DNA of 54,361 nucleotides from Paracoccus limosus (GCF_009711185.1 NZ_WMIF01000024.1:1-54361); one strand, 5' to 3'; counted from the stretch's first letter, positions 16,080-24,818 are shown. The notes: generated by a model not told the origin, from the sequence alone. A program made the numbers and translations.

Positions 16080-17156
16080 ATGAAAAGAACTCTCATCCTT
16101 GGCACTGCGCTGGCCATGACAGCAACCGCCGCAATGGCCGAACAGATCACGGTGATGTCATGGGGTGGCACCTATAGCCAAAGCCAGGTGGAAGCCTATC
16201 AAAAGCCCTTTACCGCGGAGACCGGCATTGGCGTCCTGTCGCTTGACAGCGACAATCCGGCCATTCCGCTCAAGGCGCAGGTCGAGGCAGGCAATGTCAC
16301 GACCGACGTGGCGGATATCGAATATGCCGATGCCATTCGCCTGTGCGATGAGGGGCTGCTGGAACGGATCGACCCGGCCATTCTGCCTTCCGCCCCCGAC
16401 GGCACGCCCGCGACCGAGGATTTCCTGCCGCAGGGGCTGAGCGATTGCGCGGTGGGCTCGATCGTCTTTTCGACCATCTACGCCTATGACCGCAGCCGCT
16501 ATGGCGACAACCCGCCCAAGACCATCGCCGATTTCTTCGATGCGGAAAAGTTTCCCGGCAAGCGCGGCCTGAAAAAGGCGCCCAAGGCGTTATTGGAGAT
16601 GGCGTTGATGGGCGACGGCGTTCCGGCGGATCAGGTCTATGAGGCGCTGGCCACGCCAGAGGGGCTCGACCGCGCCTTCGCCAAGCTGGATACGATCAAG
16701 CGGGACGTGGTCTGGTGGGAGTCGGGCGCCCAGGCACCCCAGCTTCTGGCAGACGGAGAGGTGGTGATGACCACCGCCTATAATGGACGCATCTTCAACG
16801 CCGCTGTCTCCGAGGGCCGGCCGTTCGAGATCGTCTGGGATGGCCAAGTTTATGAATACAACCTGTTCGCCATTCCCAAAGGCGCACCGCACAAGGATGC
16901 CGCGCTGAAGTTCATTTCCTTTGCGACCAGCACGCAGCGGTTGGCCGATCAGGCAAAGTGGATCAGCTACGGTCCGGCGCGCAAATCTTCTGCTCCGCTG
17001 GTCGGGCTTTATCAGGACGGCAAGACGGAAATGGCCCCGAACATGCCAACGAATCCCGACAATATGAAGAATGCGCTGGGATCGTCCTATGATTTCTGGG
17101 CGGATCATGAGGCCGAATTGTCGGAACGCTTCAGTGCGTGGCTTGCGGCCAGCTAA
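16080..17156 (+). CDS. PotD-like ABC transporter substrate-binding protein, orphan
   Basis: A 358-residue periplasmic binding protein of the spermidine/putrescine group (SBP_bac_8-type). A Sec signal peptide ends at about residue 20 (TATAAMA-EQ). Then come ITVMSWGGTYSQSQ and a typical PotD block DAEKFPGKRGLKKAP. No permease or ATPase gene lies beside it, so it must pair with components elsewhere or act as a receptor. The upstream GGGAAATCATC before ATG is a modest ribosome site. A decayed relative of this gene is found at 51836-52015. The ligand is unknown; the family binds polyamines and related amines. Confidence 0.83.
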   Translation: MKRTLILGTALAMTATAAMAEQITVMSWGGTYSQSQVEAYQKPFTAETGIGVLSLDSDNPAIPLKAQVEAGNVTTDVADIEYADAIRLCDEGLLERIDPAILPSAPDGTPATEDFLPQGLSDCAVGSIVFSTIYAYDRSRYGDNPPKTIADFFDAEKFPGKRGLKKAPKALLEMALMGDGVPADQVYEALATPEGLDRAFAKLDTIKRDVVWWESGAQAPQLLADGEVVMTTAYNGRIFNAAVSEGRPFEIVWDGQVYEYNLFAIPKGAPHKDAALKFISFATSTQRLADQAKWISYGPARKSSAPLVGLYQDGKTEMAPNMPTNPDNMKNALGSSYDFWADHEAELSERFSAWLAAS

Positions 17157-17181
17157 GCGTTTCGGTCCTGGCGTAACCAGA

Positions 17182-17212
17182 ACTGACCGGTCCCCCTGGG
17201 AAGCCGGTCAGT
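17182..17212 (+). terminator. Hairpin after the PotD-like gene
   Basis: ACTGACCGG and CCGGTCAGT form a perfect nine-pair stem around a 13-base loop, 26 bases after the stop codon. There is no T run. It probably ends or stabilises the transcript and also lies beyond the 3' end of the opposing DUF2478 gene. Confidence 0.5.
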
Positions 17213-17260
17213 GCGTTCGCACATCCCTGGAAGGGGGATGCAGCGCCCCCCGTTTCCCCC

Positions 17261-17770
17261 TTATACGCATTCTGCGATTGCGATCTTGCACCAGTTCATA
17301 ACTGCCGCTTCCTCGGGTTGCAGTTGAACCGCCATGCCCGAGGAAAACGTCTCGAAGCTGGCAAGATTAAGGCCGTTGACGCCAAGCAGAACCGGGATAC
17401 CTCGCGACAGCGCCTCGGCGATAAGAGGTGCGAGTCCGCGGCCGTCGGCCTCCTGCTTGCCAAACTTGTTGACGATCATGAATTGGGCGTGCGGCAGGGC
17501 CGCCGCGGTTCCGACAACGGCCCGTTCCAGTGCATCGGCATCCAGTCGGCAGCCGCGCGCCAGATTGCCGCGATCTTCGCTGATGCGCAGGACCGGCCCG
17601 TCGGGCAGGACCAACACGTCCATGTCGCATCGCACCCGGTCGCTGCGCTCGATATTGGTCTGTACCGTGCCGGCAAGACGCAAGCCTTGCGCCCGCAGGC
17701 GCGCGGCGATCACTGCCAGAAATCGATCATTGGCACCGCGCCCGGGTAGGCTCACATATGCAAACTGCAT
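17261..17770 (-). CDS. DUF2478 family protein
   Basis: A 169-residue cytoplasmic protein of the DUF2478 family (PF10649), often found beside molybdate transport or molybdoenzyme genes. Recognisable blocks are LRAQGLRLAGTVQTN, CDMDVLVLPDGPVLRISE, RGCRLDADALERAV and IVNKFGKQEADGRG. The ATG at 17770 follows GAGAGG and gives the family's short N-terminus. It is 85 bases downstream of pseudoazurin and is the last gene of the molybdoenzyme unit. A role in molybdenum cofactor supply or enzyme maturation is inferred from context; the biochemical function is not established to my knowledge. Confidence 0.8.
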   Translation of the reverse strand: MQFAYVSLPGRGANDRFLAVIAARLRAQGLRLAGTVQTNIERSDRVRCDMDVLVLPDGPVLRISEDRGNLARGCRLDADALERAVVGTAAALPHAQFMIVNKFGKQEADGRGLAPLIAEALSRGIPVLLGVNGLNLASFETFSSGMAVQLQPEEAAVMNWCKIAIAECV

Positions 17771-17815
17771 GGAGGTTTCCTCTCCTTTGTGCCCTGGAGA
17801 GATGCCAAGGCCATC

Positions 17816-17834
17816 CGGTCGGCTTTGCCGACCG
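17816..17834 (-). repeat. Hairpin between pseudoazurin and DUF2478 genes
   Basis: CGGTCGGC and GCCGACCG form an eight-pair stem with the loop TTT in the 85-base gap. There is no T run on either side. It could stabilise the upstream pseudoazurin message or lower expression of the DUF2478 gene. Confidence 0.4.
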
Positions 17835-17855
17835 TGCCAAGATTGGAAATATCGC

Positions 17856-18284
17856 TCAATGCACTTCACTCAGGATCTTCTCGAAGGTCTTCTTGGCCTT
17901 TCCGGGCATCTTGGCTTCAAGGAAATCGGCGGGCGCCTCGGCGCCATCGACCTGAATCACCATCACCATGCCCATGCCCAGATGCGGCTTGCATTTCACG
18001 CCGATCATGCCGGGCGCGGTCAGTTGGACGTCGATCTCCTCGTTCAGCTTGCCCTCGAACGGCTCCTGCCCTTCGGGAACCATGCCTTTGATGGTTTCAG
18101 CATTGTGCCCCTTGTCGACCGCGATGAACTTGACGGTATCGCCGGTTTTCGCCGCGATGAAGTGGGGCTCAAAAACCATCGCGCCGGCCTCGCCCTTGTT
18201 CAACATCTTGACTTCATAGGTCTCGGAAAAGGCCGGAAGCGATACCAGCGACAGCAGCGCGGCGGAAAGCAGTGCATATTTCAT
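17856..18284 (-). CDS. Pseudoazurin (blue copper electron carrier)
   Basis: A 142-residue secreted cupredoxin. A Sec signal peptide ends near SLPAFS-ET (residue 20-21). The type 1 copper ligands are His60 (DKGHN), Cys98, His101 and Met106 in GVKCKPHLGMGM. The mature start TYEVKMLNKGEAGAMVFEP is strongly pseudoazurin-like. The ATG at 18284 follows AAAGGA; an upstream in-frame ATG at 18299 is less well placed. In Paracoccus pseudoazurin carries electrons between the cytochrome bc1 complex and periplasmic reductases. Here it directly follows a molybdoenzyme with a heme-c tail, so it may be the redox partner of that enzyme. Confidence 0.92.
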   Translation of the reverse strand: MKYALLSAALLSLVSLPAFSETYEVKMLNKGEAGAMVFEPHFIAAKTGDTVKFIAVDKGHNAETIKGMVPEGQEPFEGKLNEEIDVQLTAPGMIGVKCKPHLGMGMVMVIQVDGAEAPADFLEAKMPGKAKKTFEKILSEVH

Positions 18285-18390
18285 GACTTGTCCTTTCATG
18301 TGATTCCCCGACCGGAAAGCAAGATTAGTGCCACAGGATCGCGGCTTCTTTCGCGGTGGGCCGGTGGCATGTCATGCTGCCAGCTCGCAA

Positions 18391-21066
18391 TCATTTCTTC
18401 GGCGCGTCCGAAGCGTTTTCCATCAGGAATTGCGTTACCAGCGCCGCCTCGTTCTCGTCCAGACCAGCGCGAGGGAACATGGATGGGGTGATCCCCTTCC
18501 ATTGGTTCTGGGTAAAGTGGGACACTTCACGGGGTCCATGGCATACCGTGCAGCGCTCATAGAAGATTTTTTCACCCTCGGTCGCGTCTGCGAGCAGCGC
18601 TTCCATGATCGTTGCGACACGGTCAAGACCAAGAACTTCCTCGTCGATGGCAGCGACCTCGTAATCCTCGATGATCTCTGGCTTTTCATAGGCGCGGTTC
18701 GGCCCTTCGGCGTCCTCGCACTTGCGCATCCGGCACAGAACGGTGTTTGCAGTCGTTGCCTGCGACAAGCCCGAAGACCTCTGTGTCGAGGTCAGGAAGT
18801 TCACCAGGCCGGAGTTGCATCGCCCCTTGCTGTCCAGCGAAGGCCAGCAGCCTTCATAGACCGATACCACGCCCGGCCGGATGTCGTCGGACAGGACCGC
18901 ACCCACGATGATGCTGCCGCGGTCGTTGAACATCTCGACCAGATCACCATCGGCGATTCCGCGCTTTTCGGCATCCTGACGGTTGATCCGCACCGGCTCG
19001 CGTCCCTGGATCTTGTAGAGATCGCGCAGGCGGGCAGACTGGTCCATCTGGCTGTGCAGCCGATACCACGGATGCGGACTGACGACGTGGACCTGATCCT
19101 CCTCGGCATTGCCCAGATACTCGTGCTTTTCCATCCAGATCGGATAGCCGGGGCAGTCGTCCAGGTTGAAGCCGGCGATTTCCTCGCAATACATTTCAAT
19201 CTTGCCGGATGCGGTATGCAGAGGATTGGCGGCCGGATCTTTGTAGAACTCGCCGTGGCGGGTCCAGCGCCGGGCCTCGACAGGGGCGGGTTGGCGTGCA
19301 TAGCCCTTGGTCCAGAACTCGTCGAACGGCGTTTCCTTGGCAGCGGCCGACCTCTCATAGGCGGCCTGAATATGGTCGATCAGCTCCAGCCCGTCGGTGA
19401 ACTGCTGCCAGATGCCCATCTTGTCGGCCAGACCTTCGAAGATGTGATAGTCCGAGCGGCTTTCTCCCACCGGCTCGATCACCTGCTTCATGGCAAAGAT
19501 CTTGTCGTTGGAATAGGTGCCGCCGACGCTGATGTCGTCGCGTTCCAGCGTCGAGGCTGCCGGCAGCACAATATCGGCCCAACGGGTCGCAGCGGTCCAC
19601 CATACGTCGATGCTAAAGACGTGCTCGACCTTAGTAAGGGCACGGATCAGCCGATTGGTGTCCTGCTGGTGGCTCATGAAGTTGTTGCCGGCGTTGAAGA
19701 CGATCTTGATGTCTGGATAGGTGCCTTCGTTGCCGTTGTAGGTAAATTTCTCGCCCGGGTGTTCCAGCATCTCGGTGATGCGGCTGGCCGGGCAGATGTT
19801 CTTGACCCAGTTGCGGCCCTGCGACAAGCCGGTGGGGGTGGACTTGCCCGATTGCGGCATCCCGCCGCCCCCGTAATGCCAGGAAAACCCTACGCCTTGG
19901 CCAGGCTTGCCGATCTTGCCGGTCAGCGCGGCAAAGTTCACGATGGCCCAATGGGTCATTTCGCCATGCTGAGCGCGTTGCAGCGACCAGGCACCGGCGA
20001 TCTGGGTTTTTGATACGGCCAGCAGCTCGGCCAGTTCGCGGATCTTGCTCGCGTCGATCTCGGTAATGGCGGCAGCCCATTCCGGCGTCTTCGGCACGCC
20101 GTCGGTATTGCCTTTGATATAGGCGATCCACTTGTCGGCCCCAACCGTATATTTGTTCATATATTCTTTGTCTTCCAGGCCCTTTTCCAAGACGTGGAAC
20201 GCCATGGCGCTGAACAGGGCGACATCGGTATTGGGCACGATGCTGATCCATTCGGCGTCCAGATAGTCGTCCGACGCCGTACGCTGCGGGTTGATCGAGA
20301 TGAAACGGCAGCCGTTGTCGCGGATCTCGCCCCAGGGTGCATAGATCTGGTGGTCGGCCACGGTGTATTCGATACGGTTGTTCTTGATCGGGTCGCAGCC
20401 GACCAGTACGAAGACCTCGGTATTGTCTCGGATCACCTCCCAAGCAGTCTGTGCGGAGTAGACCTCCATGTCGCCGATCACGCGCGGCAGGCAGATCTGC
20501 GAGGCGCCGGCCGACCAGTCGCCCTGAGTGATCGTGCAGCCCCCAATCAGGTTGAGGAACCGCCCCTGCATCACGTTAGGGCGGAAGTTGCCGGCATTGG
20601 CCCAGCCGCCATAAGAGGAGCTGAAAATCGCCTGGTTGCCGTATTCGGACGCGGTGTCCAGTAGTGCCTTGGCCATCAGGCTGTAAGCGGTGTCCCAGTC
20701 CACGCGGACATAAGGTTCCTTGCCGCGCAATTGGGGTTTGATGTCACCTGTCTGCCAGTTGTCCAGATAGGATTTGCGGACCATCGGATATTCGATGCGT
20801 GAGGCGTCATAGGTACGATCCGCCACACCGAAAAGAAGCATCTCGTTGGGCTGTCCGTCCAACTCGGGAATGGCGTTCACCCCGATGAGCTTGCCGTCCT
20901 TCACAACGGCATTGAACGGGCCGTAATGGGTGGCGTGGAAAATTCGGTCCGGGAACGAGTTTGGGTCGATCGAGGCAAGTGCTCTGGTTCCGAAAAGGCC
21001 CACCGCACCAATCGCTGCAACGCCACCCTGTAGGAACGCCCGCCGCGTGGGTTGGAAAACAGTCAT
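18391..21066 (-). CDS. Tat-exported TMAO/DMSO-reductase-family molybdoenzyme with C-terminal heme-c domain
   Basis: An 891-residue periplasmic molybdenum enzyme. A twin-arginine signal (TRRAFLQGG, residues 7-15) is followed by a molybdopterin-guanine-dinucleotide fold of the DMSO/TMAO/biotin-sulfoxide reductase class. The molybdenum ligand is probably Ser185 in GDWSAGASQ, and the active-site SYGGWANAG (151-159) corresponds to SYGW of DMSO reductase with one extra glycine. The last 55 residues hold a single c-type heme motif CTVCH (about 839-843) with NQWKGITPSMFPRAGL, resembling the C-terminal heme domain of TorC. No torC or membrane anchor lies nearby. The ATG at 21066 follows GGAGG. The substrate is not fixed: TMAO, a sulfoxide or another N-/S-oxide. 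Confidence 0.85.
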   Translation of the reverse strand: MTVFQPTRRAFLQGGVAAIGAVGLFGTRALASIDPNSFPDRIFHATHYGPFNAVVKDGKLIGVNAIPELDGQPNEMLLFGVADRTYDASRIEYPMVRKSYLDNWQTGDIKPQLRGKEPYVRVDWDTAYSLMAKALLDTASEYGNQAIFSSSYGGWANAGNFRPNVMQGRFLNLIGGCTITQGDWSAGASQICLPRVIGDMEVYSAQTAWEVIRDNTEVFVLVGCDPIKNNRIEYTVADHQIYAPWGEIRDNGCRFISINPQRTASDDYLDAEWISIVPNTDVALFSAMAFHVLEKGLEDKEYMNKYTVGADKWIAYIKGNTDGVPKTPEWAAAITEIDASKIRELAELLAVSKTQIAGAWSLQRAQHGEMTHWAIVNFAALTGKIGKPGQGVGFSWHYGGGGMPQSGKSTPTGLSQGRNWVKNICPASRITEMLEHPGEKFTYNGNEGTYPDIKIVFNAGNNFMSHQQDTNRLIRALTKVEHVFSIDVWWTAATRWADIVLPAASTLERDDISVGGTYSNDKIFAMKQVIEPVGESRSDYHIFEGLADKMGIWQQFTDGLELIDHIQAAYERSAAAKETPFDEFWTKGYARQPAPVEARRWTRHGEFYKDPAANPLHTASGKIEMYCEEIAGFNLDDCPGYPIWMEKHEYLGNAEEDQVHVVSPHPWYRLHSQMDQSARLRDLYKIQGREPVRINRQDAEKRGIADGDLVEMFNDRGSIIVGAVLSDDIRPGVVSVYEGCWPSLDSKGRCNSGLVNFLTSTQRSSGLSQATTANTVLCRMRKCEDAEGPNRAYEKPEIIEDYEVAAIDEEVLGLDRVATIMEALLADATEGEKIFYERCTVCHGPREVSHFTQNQWKGITPSMFPRAGLDENEAALVTQFLMENASDAPKK

Positions 21067-21129
21067 AACGACCTCCGACTCGCTTGCTTCTATCGATATC
21101 GCATATTGACCTGATATCTGATGAAGACG

Positions 21130-21143
21130 TTGATCTGCATCAA
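21130..21143. promoter_or_regulatory. FNR/NNR-type binding site
   Basis: TTGAT-CTGC-ATCAA is a perfect match to the FNR-family consensus. It lies 64 bases upstream of the molybdoenzyme start. A class II activator spacing would put the transcription start near 21095, leaving a normal leader. It predicts induction at low oxygen (FnrP) or with nitrogen oxides (Nnr). Confidence 0.75.
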
Positions 21144-21359
21144 AGGACCTGCGGAAAGGCTGAAGCAGACGGCTGCAATGCAAGAGCGGCGATCATTGAA
21201 TAGTTACGCCGAAATTTTTCGGCCTCGTAGCCGCTGCCTTTGTTCCGTTTCGGAAACCACGTTACTTCGTCTCACCGAACAGCGCTTTCGCTATAGGTTC
21301 ATGACTGAGCCAAAGCTGGTTGGGTTGTCAGCCCGGTAATCTGGTCGAGGCCTCTATGT

Positions 21360-22232
21360 TCAGAGCGTTTCCGTCAGCGTAGGCAGGCTCTGCCAAAACG
21401 CCTCAACCGCCGGGGTTGCAGGCCTCCTTATCTGGCGGATTTTCAGCAAGTGACGAAATGCTTCGGGATCTGCAGGCTGGAAAAACGCCAAGGCATCCTC
21501 GTGGGCGCGCATGGCGCTTTCAGGCAGGATGGTCGCACCCAGCCCCGCCTGGACAAAGGCCAGCAGCGCGGTGGTATTGCGCGATTCCAGCACCGATGAG
21601 ATCAGGTGCCTCTCCACGACCGGGCTTTTGACCATGCCACACAGCGGGTTGATGATCGTCGGCTCCAGGTCCAGCAGCGACCAACTGGGAGGTTCCTGCC
21701 TGGCGGCGCGGGCGATCGGGCCGTCTGCCCGGCAAACGATGCCCAACGGCGTGCGCTCGATCAGCGCGCCCTCGGTGGCATTCTCCGGCGCGGCCGAGAC
21801 GATGCCGATGTCGGCTTCGTCATATTCAAGACGCCGGCGGACAGTGGCGCTGTCGACATCGTTGATTTCAAGCCGCACGTCGGGTCGCTCGCGCCGGAAG
21901 CGCAGGATTACCTTCGGCAACAGGCTGATCGTCGCCGAAGGCACGGCAACAATGCGAACCGACCCGCCGGTCGAGGTCGCATAGCGCCGGATCGCCCGCA
22001 CGCTGCGGTCATAGGCATCGTTGGCCCGCTGGCTTTCCTCGAGCACCAGAACACCCAGCGGTGTCAGACGGTTCTTGCGCCCGGCCTCGAACAGCGCGCC
22101 GCCGACCTCCTGTTCCAGTTGCAGCAGCATCATCGACACCGCCGAGGGCGTCCGGCCCAGGGCATCGGCGGCGCGCGCCAGCGATCCCTGTTCGGCGGTG
22201 GTCTGGAACACCCGCAGCATTTCAAGCTTCAT
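21360..22232 (-). CDS. LysR-family regulator of the BCCT operon
   Basis: A 290-residue LysR regulator. The helix-turn-helix is near the N-terminus (TTAEQGSLARAADALGRTPS), with an unusual PSAVSMMLLQLEQEVGGALF recognition stretch, then a normal ligand-binding domain. It is divergent from the aldehyde dehydrogenase gene across 89 bases that hold several CTGAA/TTCAG half-sites. It most likely regulates the six-gene operon to its right, with the imported compound or a metabolite as inducer. Confidence 0.85.
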   Translation of the reverse strand: MKLEMLRVFQTTAEQGSLARAADALGRTPSAVSMMLLQLEQEVGGALFEAGRKNRLTPLGVLVLEESQRANDAYDRSVRAIRRYATSTGGSVRIVAVPSATISLLPKVILRFRRERPDVRLEINDVDSATVRRRLEYDEADIGIVSAAPENATEGALIERTPLGIVCRADGPIARAARQEPPSWSLLDLEPTIINPLCGMVKSPVVERHLISSVLESRNTTALLAFVQAGLGATILPESAMRAHEDALAFFQPADPEAFRHLLKIRQIRRPATPAVEAFWQSLPTLTETL

Positions 22233-22242
22233 TTCAATTCAC

Positions 22243-22278
22243 CTGAATTTTTATTCAGAACTTCAAGATTGTCTGAAG
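22243..22278. promoter_or_regulatory. Candidate LysR operators in the BCCT-operon promoter
   Basis: CTGAAT-TTTT-ATTCAG (22243-22258) is a perfect dyad. CTTCA-N8-TGAAG (22261-22278) is a second one right beside it. Both share the CTGAA half-site. They lie between the LysR gene and the first operon gene. Regulatory use is inferred. Confidence 0.5.
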
Positions 22279-22321
22279 CAATAGCCGCTTTTACAGCAGT
22301 TGCAAAGCAAGGAGAGCCGCC

Positions 22322-23773
22322 ATGACCCAGAATCAGCATCTTCATATCGCGGGCCGCTGGCAGTCCGGCATCTCGACGGTCGAGAATCGCAACCCGTCGG
22401 ACCTGTCGGACCTGATCGGCCATTACGACCAAGCAAGCGCCGAGCAGCTGGATCAGGCGCTGGAGGCGGCGCGGGCGGCCCAGCCTGTCTGGTTGGCGGC
22501 CGGCATCCAGAAACGCCATGACGTGCTGATGGCCATCGGCACCGAACTGATGGCCCGCGCCGGAGAAATCGGCCGCATCATCGCGCGCGAGGAGGGCAAG
22601 CCACTGGCCGAGGGCAAAGGCGAGACCTATCGCGCCGGCCAGTTCTTTACCTATTACGCGGCGGAATGTCTGCGCAATCAGGGCGATCTGGCCGAAAGCG
22701 TGCGCCCCGGCGTCGAGATCGATGTGCGCCGCGAGCCGGTGGGCGTGGTGGCGATTGTCAGCCCGTGGAATTTCCCGGTGGCGACGCCCGCCTGGAAAAT
22801 CGCCCCGGCGCTGGCCTTTGGCAATGCCGTGGTCTGGAAGCCCGCCAACCTGACCCCCGCCAGTGCCGTGGCGCTGGCCGAAATCATCGCGCGGCAGGAC
22901 ATTCCGCCGGGCCTGTTCAACCTGGTGCTGGGTTCGGGTCGCGAGGTCGGGCAGCGGCTGGTCGAAAGCCCCAAGGTCGATGCAATCAGCTTTACCGGCT
23001 CGGTCGGCGTCGGGCGCGGCATCGCGGCCTCGGCCGTGGCCAATATGACCAAGGTGCAGATGGAGATGGGGTCGAAAAATCCCATGCTCATCATGGAGGA
23101 TTGCGATCTGGATCTGGCCGTCGCCCATGCCGCCAATGCGGCCTTTGGCGGCACCGGGCAGAAATGCACCGCCGCCAGCCGGCTGATCGTGCATTCCGCC
23201 ATCCATGACCAGTTTGCCGAACGTCTGGTTGCGGCCGCCAAGGCGTTCAAGGTCGGCCACGCGCTGGAGGACGGCACCCAGATCGGGCCGGTGGTCAGCG
23301 AAGGCCAGCTTGCCCAGAACCTTGCGTATGTCGAAAAGGGCCGATCCGAGGGCGCCGAACTGCTCTGCGGCGGCGACCGGCTGGACCGGCCGACCCAGGG
23401 CTATTTCATGGCCCCCGCCGTGCTGGCCGGAACCCGCAATGACATGACCGTAAACCGCGAGGAAATGTTCGCCCCGATCAGCTGCCTGATCAAGGCCGAC
23501 AGCTATGCAGAAGCGCTGGCGATCGCCAATGACAGCCCATTCGGGCTGACCGCCGGCATCATGACCCGCAGCCTGTCGCGCGCCAGCCACTTTCGCGCCA
23601 ATATGCGGGCGGGCTGCGTCATGGTGAACCTGCCCACCGCCGGCACCGACTACCACGTTCCGTTCGGCGGGCGTGGCGCGTCCAGCTTTGGCTCGCGCGA
23701 ACAGGGGCGCTATGCGGCCGAGTTCTACACTTCGGTCAAGACCGCCTATGTCGCAGCGGGGGCGCCGGAATGA
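22322..23773 (+). CDS. NAD(P)-dependent aldehyde dehydrogenase (2-oxoglutarate semialdehyde dehydrogenase-like)
   Basis: A 483-residue aldehyde dehydrogenase. The catalytic Cys282 is in GGTGQKCTAASR and the general base Glu248 in MEMGSKNP; nucleotide-binding features are SPWNFP and FTGSVGVG. The GQKCTAASR block and the EMGSKNPM motif resemble 2-oxoglutarate semialdehyde dehydrogenases of hydroxyproline and pentose catabolism. It is the first gene of the operon, with AAGGAG before the ATG, and it overlaps the M19-like gene by four bases. The substrate is probably an omega-semialdehyde carboxylate made from the BCCT-imported compound; this is inferred. Confidence 0.85.
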   Translation: MTQNQHLHIAGRWQSGISTVENRNPSDLSDLIGHYDQASAEQLDQALEAARAAQPVWLAAGIQKRHDVLMAIGTELMARAGEIGRIIAREEGKPLAEGKGETYRAGQFFTYYAAECLRNQGDLAESVRPGVEIDVRREPVGVVAIVSPWNFPVATPAWKIAPALAFGNAVVWKPANLTPASAVALAEIIARQDIPPGLFNLVLGSGREVGQRLVESPKVDAISFTGSVGVGRGIAASAVANMTKVQMEMGSKNPMLIMEDCDLDLAVAHAANAAFGGTGQKCTAASRLIVHSAIHDQFAERLVAAAKAFKVGHALEDGTQIGPVVSEGQLAQNLAYVEKGRSEGAELLCGGDRLDRPTQGYFMAPAVLAGTRNDMTVNREEMFAPISCLIKADSYAEALAIANDSPFGLTAGIMTRSLSRASHFRANMRAGCVMVNLPTAGTDYHVPFGGRGASSFGSREQGRYAAEFYTSVKTAYVAAGAPE

Positions 23774-24783
23774 CGCCGCTGATCGACGGGCTGCAATACG
23801 CCAACTGGTCGGAAAAGATCTTTCGCCAGATGCGCGCCGGCGGCGTGGATGCGGTGCATGTCACCATCACCTATCACGAGACCTTCCGCGAGACGGTGCA
23901 GGTGATCGAGCGCTGGAACCGCTGGTTCGAGCTGCACCCCGACCTGATCTTTCAGGGCCGCACCGCCGCCGATGTGCAGCGTGCCCGCGACACCGGCCGC
24001 ACCGCGATCTTTTTCGGCTCGCAGAACCCGTCCTGCATCGAGGACGACATCGGCCTCGTTGAGGTGCTGCACACGCTGGGCCTGCGCTTCATGCAGCTGA
24101 CCTACAACAACCAGTCGCTGCTGGCCTCGGGCTGTTACGAGGCGACCGACAGTGGCCTGACCCGGATGGGCCGCGCCGTGGTGGCCGAGATGAACCGCGT
24201 CGGTGTGGTGGTGGACATGAGCCATTCCGCCGAACGCTCGACGCTCGAGGCGATCGAACATTCGACGCGGCCGATCACCATCAGCCACGCCAACCTGCAT
24301 AGCTGGCACCCGGCGCTGCGCAACAAGTCGGATCAGCTTCTGCGCGCGCTTGGCGAATCCGGCGGTTTCCTGGGGCTGTCGGTCTATCCGCATCACTTGC
24401 GGGGCGGCAGCGCTTGCACGCTTCAGGACTGGTGCGACATGGTGGCGCGCGCGATTGATCTGGTCGGTCCGGGCCAGGTCGGCATCGGCACCGACCTGTG
24501 CCAGGACCAGCCCGACAGCATCGTCGAATGGATGCGCAGCGGACGCTGGACCAAGACGGTGGACTACGGCGAAGGCAGCGCCGATGCGCCGGGCTTTCCG
24601 CCGATGCCGTCGTGGTTCCGCGACAACCGCGATTTCGGCAGCCTGCGCGACGGGCTGGCCGCTGCCGGGCTGGACCCCGCCACCATCGACGGAGTGATGG
24701 GCGGCAACTGGCTGGAATTCTTCAGGATCAGCTTTGGCCCCGCGCATGTGGCCGGGCCGCAGGCACAGCGGGTCGCCGGCTAG
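23770..24783 (+). CDS. M19 (renal dipeptidase)-like protein with altered metal site
   Basis: A 337-residue protein of the M19/PF01244 TIM-barrel family. Two distal ligand histidines are visible in VDMSHS and ISHANLHSWHP, and the late Asp in GIGTDL. The N-terminal HxD pair usual in DGHNDLP is absent: the corresponding stretch reads IDGLQYANW. The bridging glutamate of the usual SxEG block seems replaced by Gln in FGSQNP. By eye, therefore, the two-metal dipeptidase site is incomplete. The ATG overlaps the aldehyde dehydrogenase stop (ATGA). It may hydrolyse a non-peptide C-N bond. A true dipeptidase activity is doubtful. Confidence 0.75.
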   Translation: MTPLIDGLQYANWSEKIFRQMRAGGVDAVHVTITYHETFRETVQVIERWNRWFELHPDLIFQGRTAADVQRARDTGRTAIFFGSQNPSCIEDDIGLVEVLHTLGLRFMQLTYNNQSLLASGCYEATDSGLTRMGRAVVAEMNRVGVVVDMSHSAERSTLEAIEHSTRPITISHANLHSWHPALRNKSDQLLRALGESGGFLGLSVYPHHLRGGSACTLQDWCDMVARAIDLVGPGQVGIGTDLCQDQPDSIVEWMRSGRWTKTVDYGEGSADAPGFPPMPSWFRDNRDFGSLRDGLAAAGLDPATIDGVMGGNWLEFFRISFGPAHVAGPQAQRVAG

Positions 24784-24818
24784 CGCCGCACCCATTTCGA
24801 CGTTCAGGGAGGAACGAC

